NCBI RefSeq assembly: GCF_000003195.3
Contig: NC_012874.2
Location: 2,511,001-2,575,000, forward strand
DNA: 64,000 nucleotides
Direction of reading: 5' to 3'
From: Sorghum bicolor
Taxonomy: Eukaryota; Streptophyta; Magnoliopsida; Poales; Poaceae
Part shown: in pieces, positions 56,162 through 64,000 of the stretch
Layout: every line of letters starts with the position of its first letter
Numbering within the stretch: the first letter of the stretch is position 1
Notes under the pieces: generated by a model
Told to the model about the DNA's origin: nothing
What the model saw: only the letters and a program-made list of their open reading frames with translations
Databases searched by the model: none
Translations under genes and position numbers: made by a program

Positions 56162-56995
56162 GTGTTGGCGTGTTATAAGCCCATTCCAGTCCCCATGCTA
56201 GTAAGTGCGTTCTCGGATGCGGACTGGGCCGGCGATGTGGATGACCGACGGTCGACAGGAGGCTTCGCAGTATTTCTTGGCACAAATCTTGTGTCCTGGA
56301 TGGCAAGGAAACAGGCTACCGTCTCAAGGTCATCGACTGAAGCCGAGTACAAAGCGTTAGCCAACGCCACTGCAGAACTCATGTGGGTGCAAAAGCTGTT
56401 AAGTGAGTTGGGAATATCACATCCATCAGCTGCGAGGTTATGGTACGACAACTTAGGTGCCAAATATTTATCAGCAAACCCAGTTTTTCATGCGAGAACA
56501 AAACACATTGAGATTGATTTTCATTTTGTGAGAGAAAGAGTGGCACATAAGTTACTGGATATTCGATTCATTAATTCTGGTGATCAAGTTGCAGACGGTT
56601 TCACCAAAGCAATCTCAGCTGCACAATTACGGAAATTTAGAAACAATCTTAACCTTGTAAGTGGCTAAGATTGAGGGGGAGTATTAGAATTAGTTGTTGA
56701 GATATGATGACTTGTAACTACTTGTACTAGAAGTTATGACGCATGTATCTAGCTAGGTGGTTATCTAGATGATAGATCTTTGAGAGTTTGTTGTAATTCA
56801 TCTTCTTGTGTTGTAAGCCACGCAGAGGGCTATTCTCTGCATATATTAACATGCAACCGAGAGCCCCAAAGGGTTATCTCGTTCACCCTAATTTTATAGG
56901 CCCTGAGTTGCCTACCCCAAGAGCCAAGACTCTCATCCAAACAACCTCTAAATTGCTAAAACCCTAATTTGGTTTTGCCAACTTCGGGCAACCAC
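56162..56995 (+). mobile_element. 5'-truncated Copia 3' end
   Basis: A Copia fragment consisting of the RNase H end, the polypurine tract TTGAGGGGGAG (56671-56681) and a presumed 3' LTR from 56682 (TATTAGAATTAG) to about 56995. The LTR part contains a typical short promoter and poly(A) region (ATATATTAACATGCAACCG, near 56841). The family differs from the Copia at 8-15 kb. The right boundary is approximate because there is no second LTR to compare. Confidence 0.8.
56189..56668 (+). pseudogene. Copia RNase H fragment
   Basis: One open frame encoding the RNase H domain: [56 protein letters not shown] and [11 protein letters not shown], with the stop at 56666-56668. The frame is intact to its natural stop, but everything upstream of the domain is missing, so it cannot be functional. 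Confidence 0.9.
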
Positions 56996-57005
56996 ATCAC
57001 AGTAA

Positions 57006-57225
57006 GGCCTTGTTTAGATCCAAAATTTTTTTGGATTTTGACACTGTAGCACTTTCGTTTTTATTTGACAAACATTGTCCAATCATGGAGTAACTAGGCT
57101 TAAAAGATCGGTATCGTGATTTACAGGTAAACTGTGCAATTAGTTATCTTTTTTATTTATATTTAATGTTCCATGCAAGTTCCATGCAAGTTTTGGGGTT
57201 TTTGGGTGGCCTAAACTAAAGTGGC
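57006..57225 (+). mobile_element. Tourist-like MITE (GGCCTTGTTTAG family), copy 10
   Basis: 220 bp from GGCCTTGTTTAGATCC to CTAAACTAAAGTGGC with TAA on both sides. Part of the right half is shortened and carries a duplicated TTCCATGCAAG. It abuts the broken end of the EF-hand gene copy. Confidence 0.8.
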
Positions 57226-57229
57226 TAAT

Positions 57230-57989
57230 AGGAGCGTACCCTTCTCTCATTTCCCAAAGTCGATCAAAACATCTTGCGCAGGTGCAGGTGCCCTAGTCAG
57301 AGTGCATGGCAAACCCGGCCGGAGGCTTTTCATGTGCCGAGCTGCGTGCACGACGACGCAAAACCCTCACTGGTCACCGCTGACGAGCACGACGAGCAGG
57401 GCATCCGCCACAACCCAACAAGCCAACGCACTACCTCGCGATCGACCCATGCCGCGCACCGGAAGAACGGAGGCATGGAGGCAGTGCTGAAGCTAGAAGA
57501 GAGCTAGGCTGAGCTAGAGAGAGGGATCAGGGAGAGCCGGAGAGGTCGTGATGACTGATGAGCGAGAGTGATGACTGACTCACCGATCTTGCGGACGTTG
57601 GTGTTGGTGAAGATGTACATGAGGAGGTGGACGGTGCGGAGGCTGAAGCTCTGGTTGTACCCGGACAGCGCGGACTGCAGCTCCTTGTCGTCGATCACGC
57701 CGCTGCCGTCGCGGTCGGCGGCCATGAAGCACGCCACCACGTTGGGGTCGGTCCCAGGCGGGAACCCCGAGGGCACCAGCGACGCGAACGGGTTGCCGCC
57801 GTGCCCTGGTGGTGGTGGCGGCGGCGGCTGCGGGCCGCCGTAGGGCGGGGGCGGGGGCGGGGCGGAGGGGGCTGGCGGCGGTGGCGGGGAGCCGTACGGC
57901 GGCGGCGGCGGGGCGCGGTAGCCGGGAGGCGGAGGCGGACCGTGGTGGGGGTAGCCGGAGCCGGGAGGTGGCGGCGGGTAGCCGGCCAT
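57230..57989 (-). pseudogene. Truncated copy of the EF-hand gene
   Basis: Exon 1 (57584-57989) encodes 135 residues and has an intact ATG and a GTGAGT donor. It shows a Pro-rich N-terminus (GYRAPPPPPYG and similar), then NPFASLVPSGFPPGTDPNVV and the EF loop DRDGSGVIDDKE, and ends at TNTNVRKI like the complete gene at 49459-52454. Part of intron 1 follows and aligns with 51530-51880 (GCAAACCCGG and CCTTCTCTCA shared). Homology stops at about 57229 beside a MITE and a Copia remnant. Exons 2-5 are absent from the rest of the window. The N-terminal Pro/Gly region differs in length from the full copy. The reading frame of exon 1 is open and well kept, so a transcript using other exons cannot be excluded. 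Confidence 0.82.
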
Positions 57990-58640
57990 GGCCTGGGGAG
58001 CTTGGGGGGCTCGGCTCGGGGCGTGGAGGAGGGAGGGAGACGGCGAGCGAGATCGCGCGCGGTGATGGTGGACTGGTGGGTGGCGCGGCGCGGGAGGTTG
58101 TGGTCGGAATGGAATGCGATGGGATTTAAATGCAAGGGTCGCGGGGTAGCTTTCCTTTTGGGTAGTTGGGTTGAGCGGCTCCTGTCAAACTGGGCGGTGG
58201 GCGCTTCCGTCTCCGTCTCCGTCTCCGGCGGGCCCCGAGACGCGTCGATCGCGATGGACGACGAGCTAGGACGATGCACGTGCCGCGTGCGCCAGTGCTG
58301 CGATAGCTTCCTTCGTAGCCAAGGAGGAGCGTCAAGCGTGTCTTCATGCGGCGCAACGCAACGATGCTTAGGTGGGCCAAGGTCAGGCCATGGTCTCCCA
58401 GCCCAATCTTGCTTGAAGATGGGCCGGCCCAACTTGGCGACTGAGCGGCCCAACGCCCCCGTGACTCTGTGCCCAGCGCGCGTGAAACTCCGGTCGTGCT
58501 CGCGCGCTGGCCCCTCCTCCTTTCCGTGCACGTACGCGTGACGGCCACGCCCCATTTGAGTCTCCCGTCCCGCGTGTGTGATACAGAAACACAAAGGTAA
58601 AAATGACGTTTCTCTCAAACAAGAAAAAAACAAAGGTAAA
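57990..58640. promoter_or_regulatory. GC-rich 5' region of the truncated EF-hand copy
   Basis: GC-rich sequence upstream of the truncated copy, probably its former promoter and 5' UTR. GGCCCA-type motifs occur near 58375-58455. Long open frames here (for example 57695-58684 minus) are composition shadows. Confidence 0.4.
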
Positions 58641-58642
58641 AC

Positions 58643-58666
58643 GACGTACGTACGTACGTACGTACA
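58643..58666. repeat. (ACGT)n microsatellite
   Basis: About five to six ACGT units (ACGTACGTACGTACGT), self-complementary. Confidence 0.85.
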
Positions 58667-59310
58667 CGTAAAACATTCGTACATAGAGACGAGAGTATTT
58701 CATGTTTTGGGAAAATCAACAGTAGCTAAATGGAGAGGCAACCGTCGAGGAGCTGCATTTCTACGATTCAAAACCATGACCTATATATACGCGTTTGACT
58801 GATAAGCCATGACAGAAAGTACCGTTAGCTGATTTGTTGTGAAAGAAAAATATTACTGAATGGCTGGCAGATTCGCCTAATAATCTCAAGATAACAAAGC
58901 AAAACTGAAGCATGAGAACATTCCCTTTTATAGCTTTGATGTGACTAGGCCCACCTATAGAAAATGAAAAAACAATGAATTTTTTTTTCAAATATAATTA
59001 ATCAAGACATATTTAGGTTCCTAAAATGTCTCAAATAAAACAATGTGAAATACAAGTCTACAATGTTGTATATTGTGTGAAATAAATACAACTTTGCTAT
59101 ATACTATGTGAACATTTTGAGTCCGTTGAAAATCTAGAACATTCAATTTCAAAATCTAAGCACTTAAAATGAAAATTTTGGACTCTACAAACTCTTAGAT
59201 AAAAAAACTTCCACTATAGACCATGTTAACATACTAGAGGTCAACCCTGTGTAACCCGAGTGCCCAAGGGCAATGGCCATTTTTGAAAAAAATATATGCC
59301 AACTCATTGG
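58667..59310. other. AT-rich spacer with a MITE remnant
   Basis: At about 58797-58890, GACTGATAAGCCATGACAGA and GCTGATTTGTTGTGA resemble a MITE relic also present at 55585-55650. Nothing else was recognised. Confidence 0.4.
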
Positions 59311-59730
59311 AGGACTCATACTTGCAAACTTAATTAAAGTGAGAACTCATATTGTGAGATGACATTAGTTGTTTTCCAAAAAGAAGAGTGTACGTGGTGG
59401 AAGGAACGAGATGAACCAAAGTGTTGGATCGGAAAGGTGGAAGGGGGCGGTGAGCACAAAGGCAATGGAACACGCTTTAATAAATTGCTTTTCCGAGTTT
59501 TCACATCCAATCCTAGAAATAATTTGAGAGACAGTAAGAAGGGCTAGAAAAGAAAATCCTACTTGTGATTTCATACTTTCATCAGTGAAGTATAAAAAAA
59601 GGTAAATATTTGATTTCCAAACTTAACTAAAGCGAGAAATCATATTGTCAAATAGCATCATAGAAGTGCATATGAACCAAGTATTAAAAATGGTAATATT
59701 TGATCTTTAAACTTAACGCATATTGAAGAA
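59311..59730. repeat. Unclassified repeat, array 2
   Basis: Three diverged copies of the motif pair of array 1. CAAACTTAATTAAAGTGAGA lies at about 59327, followed by CATATTGTGAGATGACATT. TTTGATTTCCAAACTTAACT at about 59609 is followed by CATATTGTCAAATAGCATC. A shorter copy lies near 59698. About 200 bp of unrelated sequence separates the first two. Confidence 0.6.
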
Positions 59731-61855
59731 TCACTAATATGCTTTTATATCATAGTAGCGTGGGACAAAAAAATTCCGAGGTGTTTAGTTTAAGGAATCA
59801 TCCTATTTTAGATGAGGCGATACATCTTAGGTCGGCATTCAAATTTAATAGAATAACTTCATTCCGCATATTTGTACTAATTATCAACTTGTAAGTGTTT
59901 GGATAGAAAAATAAAAATATTTTTCTGTGCCACAAAGAAAATAAATGCGCGGGCGTGCCAGTGTACTAAAGTACACAAAAATAAATAAATGAGGGGAACA
60001 CAATCTTTATTCATATTTAAGGAAAAATACAAATACATGTTCCCCGGTACAAATGTGCGCTCCATAGCCTGATGGCAGCGATCTAGCTTAGACGATCGTG
60101 GTCTTCATGGTTCCTGGGGCCTCGGAAAGCTCCCAGTTAATTACCCCTACGAGTCAAGCTCACAGAGTACCTCCGATTAAGCTGCGTTGGTCGTCGTCGT
60201 CGATCTTCGCTTTACTTCTCCATGCGTGGTGTTGGTGTAGATGTAGGTGGCGTTGGCGTGATGGCCTCGTCGGTCCATGAGCCGGTACAACATGACTGGA
60301 ATATCAGCCATGCCCGCCTGCGTCGTTCGCCTCGTCGGTGTCGAACGGCGCGTAGTATCATCGTAATCTCACTTGCATGGTTGGTGTAGTTTAGATCGCT
60401 TCGGACTTCCTTAGCAGCAGCATCGTGGTATGTCGTGGCACTTGATTGACGAGGGTGTTGAAGTTGTAGTTATTGAAGAAGGCCTCCATCGCGCGTAGTA
60501 GTGGTAGCAGATGGCCGCATTGCCGGTGTCGAGTCATTGACTTAGTTCTGAGAGTGTTCCGGTGGCTTCCCCCTGATAAACACATAACATAAAATTATAT
60601 AAATTTGATTTAGGGCTCGAACGGCTGCCGAGCTAGCTCCTTATATGGATACAGTTAGTACACGTCTCTTTATTAGCAGTAATTCGAGCGCACCATATAC
60701 ATATATATACATGTACACGTGCAGCCTGACATGTGCCATTGCCGACCCACCTCCAGGCAGCTATCTCTACTTCAAGCACGTAGCAGCCCATGGTCGACGA
60801 CATGCGTGGACTCGCCTTCTCGGCAGCACGTCGTTGTCGGTGTAGACGAAGGAGCTGTGGCCAATCGGCGTCCGGGCTTGCCCACTCGATGCGTTATTCA
60901 TCAGTAACAGAGCGCTGCTCGATGGTGCTCACTCGATGAACTCAGTAGTAGTGTGTTCACGCACGTGCAAGCACACATGCACCTGCATGCATGCATTATA
61001 TATTGTTGCTGGCGTGTAGATGAGTTTTGACGTCAACAAAGACTGCTATGGACTAGAGCACGTTGTGCCTCCACGTACGGATATGATCTCGCGTCGTCCT
61101 CTATTTAGTCAAGTGCACCAAGCAGCCAGCCAGCGCCTGAGGTGCCTGATCCGTGTGATCATGTGCCGTGCCGATTCCTTCGGCATGGATGACCGCACCT
61201 GCCTTGATGGCAGAAGCAGGAATGATATAGTTGTGGGCGTCGTAGCCGCGCCTGCGATATATATATAAGCACGCCTCCGGCCCATCTCCGTGCTACTCAT
61301 CCGGCCTCCTCGGCGCGACAACGGGTGTGCAGCAATAGCTAGCGGCCGGTACGGTCCTCCCGTCGATTCGCTCCGTACCCTCGATCGGATCGATGGCGCC
61401 CCCGGCTACCTTTTCTCCATGATACGATGAGACCGGCGGCGTCATTATCGATCTTGGCGCCGTAGTGGCAGCTACCTTCTCTTCTCCAATCAGCCAAAAG
61501 TGTTGAAGATGGATGGCGCTCTCATCGGCCAAGCGTGATCATACGGGCGCGCGCCGACGTGCACCTGACTGCCTTGCCTCCAAACTTCACGTCCCCGGCA
61601 CCCGGCAGCGGCGGCATATATGGTAGCTTTGGTGTAACCAAGGTGCGAGCATAGCTGCGCTCCCTCCATGCGGCCTGCCTTCTGCCGATGTCGTTAGCCT
61701 TCCTGTGGAGTCGTGGATGTCCTTTATATAAGCAACAGCTAGGGTAACAACGGAGCCGTCGTGGTTGCATGCGCGCCGCCAGGATGTTGTTAGCGTGGCC
61801 GAGATACCCGGCGCCGCCGCCGGCTCCTTTCTTCACACGGAAGGAAAGACACGTA
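59731..61855. other. Region without recognised gene
   Basis: Mixed composition. Several short open frames on both strands (for example 61522-61878 minus) show no family motif, and none continues through plausible splice sites into another conserved frame. Repeated CTCGTCGGT and GTAGATGTAGGTGG strings at 60220-60350 suggest decayed coding or repeat DNA. No function can be assigned. Confidence 0.35.
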
Positions 61856-62106
61856 TGTTTGGCATAGCTCAACTTCACTAATAAAGCTGTTTTTTTTAGA
61901 AAATAGCTCCATGAGTGACTTTCTAGATGAAGCTAAGCTGTTTTGGAAAAAATTTACCAACTACTTCATGCATAGTTGAGAGAGAGAAATGAGGGAGAAG
62001 CTACAATAAGCTACTTTTTTTCAGCTTCATCCAACTTATGTTTTTGTGAGAGAAGGAAAAATAAGTGTTTGGCAAAAAAAACAGCTCAGCTGTACCAAAC
62101 AGCCCT
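61856..62106. mobile_element. MITE with TGTTTGG...CCAAACAGCCC ends
   Basis: About 250 bp from TGTTTGGCATAGCTCAAC to CAGCTGTACCAAACAGCCCT. The ends are imperfect inverted repeats (GTTTGGxxxAGCT), with an AT-rich interior bearing GAAGCTxxxx repeats. The left end lacks the outermost bases. It resembles grass elements of the AGGGCTGTTTGG type. Confidence 0.6.
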
Positions 62107-63019
62107 TATCCTCGGTGCGTCGATTATCTCTCCAGATCACGATTCTAGAAGGCTCTGTGCTGATTAGTAGATGAGATATTTCCGGCCGCGTATACGGTTG
62201 CTCCATCTAAAATTGAATCTGGTACTTCTCCCTGCAATCCATGACATGTGGACCTTGCTATAGGGGTTTTCATTGTCTAATGTGAACAATCGTACGTGCA
62301 CTTATTGGCTCAACGGCTTGCGGCCAATAGACGTACGCTGCGCAATGATCAACATACACATCTGCCCGCCGTATTATACACCAAAGGCAAGGTAGCCTTC
62401 TAGAATGTTCTAGATTACCCGGCAAATCGCGTCGTGTTGTACGTGCATCTAACCAAGGTTCTAGAAGATTTTAGACTCGTTGCGCCGGTGCCTCGCAGAC
62501 TCAACTTGTGTACAATCTTGTTTGCTTCTTTTATTGGTAGTACGTCACGAGCACGTTCACGTGCATGCATGGAACATATACTTGCTAGCTTCTTGCATGT
62601 TTTCCTCTTCTCAGAGTATGCATGAGGTCAAGGCATCAGGCCATCAGGTGAGTCTCATCCGAAATCAACCAATTGACGCATGCATGGCCGTGTATGTGAA
62701 AGTGCAGATTAGCTGACAAGCTAAACTGCTACCTTCTTCATCTAGCATGTATGCACATATACGTACATACGTAATGCATGAGAATACAGGAGGAGCATCT
62801 ACTGCTTCCATTCTTCTTGTTTCTTAACAGCATATATAAATGACGTGTGTATATAAAAAAAATATTGTACAAAATCTCATCAAACAGTAAGAAATGATAT
62901 GGTGAAAGATAAGCTTATTCCATTTTATAAACCAAACAAAAAGGTGAGAAATAAGAAATAATAGATGACTTCAATCCACGAAAAGTCCTTTTTACCCCGT
63001 AACCATTCACAAAGTACGG
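62107..63019. other. Spacer without recognised gene
   Basis: No gene or complete element was recognised. Confidence 0.4.
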
Positions 63020-63370
63020 TTTTTCTCTCTGACTTGCATAGTTGCATGAACAAAGTATATAAAAAAGATGGTAAATATTTGATTTCTAAACTTAACTAAA
63101 CCGAGCATTGATATTGTGAAACAGCATCTAGAAATACATTGAGGGACATGTTTAGTATAAGAAAGGCCAGTGGAAAAAAAATCCTACTCATGCTTGCATA
63201 GTTGCATAAATAAAGTGTGAAAAAGAATGATAAATATTTGATTTCCAAGCTCAATTAAAGTTAGAATTCAATATAGTGAAACAATACTAACAAAGTGTAA
63301 TGCTGTTAGTAAAAAAAATGCCTAGCATAGTTGCATAAATAAAGTGTGAAAAGGAATGATAAATAATTGG
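63020..63370. repeat. Unclassified repeat, array 3
   Basis: Three copies of the same repeat as at 53.4 and 59.3 kb. GCATAGTTGCATxAAxAAAG occurs at about 63037, 63195 and 63327, each followed by GGTAAATATTTGATTTCxAA or a variant. The first two continue to ATATTGTGAAACAGCATC or a variant. The third stops in ATAAATAATTGG where the gene promoter begins. The period is about 130-160 bp. Confidence 0.65.
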
Positions 63371-63651
63371 TTTGGCAGGCTCCGGAGCGTGCGTACCACC
63401 CAACTCCAACTTAAAGAGGCCCATCACATGTGCAGTCACGGCCCAACTCAGCCCAACTCAGCCCACCAAAGTCCGGGGATAGCGCGCGCCGCGCCGTCCT
63501 CCCAGTCCCCGGCTGGCCAACGGCCACACGTCGGACACGTCCTCAGTTCCTCACGGCGGCGGCGCGGCACTCGTTCTGCGGTCAGGGCGCGGCCTAGGCG
63601 ATAAGCCCCGCACACCGCCCGCGCGCACGACGCGGCACCGGCCGTACCGGG
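63371..63651 (+). promoter_or_regulatory. Promoter region of the saccharopine-dehydrogenase-like gene
   Basis: 280 bp upstream of the ATG, becoming GC-rich. It contains several GGCCCA/GCCCAACTCA motifs (63417-63470), of the site II kind often found in promoters of plant metabolic and housekeeping genes. No TATA box was identified. Confidence 0.5.
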
Positions 63652-64000
63652 ATGGGCATCGTCGTGAGAGCGTGCGCGCCTCCAGCTCCCGCAGCGGCGG
63701 CTCCCTCCGGCTCCAGGGAGGCTGCCCAAGCCCAGCGGAGGAGCAGGCAGTCGAGGACCGCCCGCGTGCTCGTGCTAGGCGGCACCGGACGCGTCGGGGG
63801 ATCCACGGCCACCGCGATATCCAAGCTCCGCCCCGACCTCGGCATCCTCGTCGGAGGCAGGAACCGGTAGGACCTCGGCATCCTCGTCGGTGACCTTTTC
63901 TGTTCAGGATGAATCTATGCAACTTACAGGTGGTGCTTGGTTTGATTTGGTTTGATTTGCCAGGGAGAAAGGCGAGTCCGTTGCAGCTAAGCTTGGGAGC
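63652..64000 (+). CDS. Saccharopine-dehydrogenase-like protein, 5' part
   Basis: Only the first exon (63652-63866) and the start of the second (from 63964) lie in the window. The joined reading runs through RVLVLGGTGRVGGSTATAIS, LRPDLGILVGGRNR and EKGESVAAKLGS without a break. GGTGRVGG (residues 43-50) is a Rossmann nucleotide-binding loop. The sequence matches the N-terminus of plant proteins annotated as saccharopine dehydrogenase family (the Arabidopsis At1g50450 type as I recall it). The first 37 residues are rich in Ala, Ser and Arg with few acids, fitting a plastid transit peptide. The real substrate of this plant family is not established, so lysine metabolism should not be assumed. 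The donor (CCG|GTAGG) and acceptor (CAG|GGAG) are consistent. Confidence 0.85.

Noticed and set aside
57695..58684. 329-codon minus-strand frame overlapping the truncated EF-hand copy
   Set aside because: It is an alternative frame of exon 1 extended into GC-rich 5' sequence. The real frame has the EF loop.
61522..61878. 118-codon minus-strand frame
   Set aside because: No family motif and no splice continuation; it ends in a MITE. Kept only as an unassigned region.

Overview
The window is nuclear DNA of a panicoid grass, most likely Sorghum or a close Andropogoneae relative. The support is intron-containing plant genes, GC-rich first exons typical of grasses, and ten or more copies of a roughly 230 bp Tourist-like MITE with GGCCTTGTTTAG termini. 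It also holds Copia, Gypsy and LINE debris and duplicated restorer-of-fertility-type PPR genes. No prokaryotic, organellar or CRISPR feature was seen. The species assignment is inference.

Region by region. Positions 1-1087 hold no recognisable gene. Positions 1088-23374 are a degenerate tandem array of an Rf1-type PPR locus on the minus strand. A relic unit (1088-2345) has lost its PPR gene, a second unit carries a frameshifted PPR gene (4487-7359), and a third carries an intact 757-residue PPR gene (20717-22990). Between the last two lies a Ty1/Copia element (8050-15538, TSD TTTGG) with a nested 1,959 bp solo-LTR-like insertion (12211-14169, TSD TTCTT). A Myb/SANT-like relic, a LINE fragment and MITEs are also there. 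Positions 23375-30260 are a transposon-rich spacer with a Gypsy gag relic, Tourist and Stowaway MITEs, and a head-to-tail and head-to-head MITE cluster.

Positions 30278-52454 form the gene-dense core. It holds an autoinhibited Ca2+-ATPase (ACA type, 7 coding exons, + strand) and a single-exon divergent NAC-domain gene (- strand). The NAC gene is head-to-head with a complete 15-coding-exon Listerin/LTN1 E3 ligase gene (+ strand). A 5-coding-exon penta-EF-hand-type calcium-binding gene follows (- strand). All splice junctions given here were placed by hand at GT/AG sites and keep the reading frame throughout (ACA 1,037 residues, LTN1 1,901, EF-hand protein 304).

Positions 52960-63370 are again transposon-rich. 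They hold a truncated second copy of the EF-hand gene (exon 1 plus part of intron 1), a 5'-truncated Copia 3' end, LINE stubs, MITEs, and an unclassified repeat that recurs at 53.4, 59.3, 59.6 and 63.1 kb. The window ends inside the first exons of a saccharopine-dehydrogenase-like Rossmann gene (63652 onward, + strand).

The genes do not look like a functional cluster. The calcium pump and the calcium-binding protein share a theme, but nothing in the sequence shows co-regulation. The most informative parts are the history readable in the PPR array, the MITE pile-up directly upstream of the Ca2+-ATPase TATA box, and the unclassified dispersed repeat. All homology statements rest on recognition of motifs and families; no search was run.
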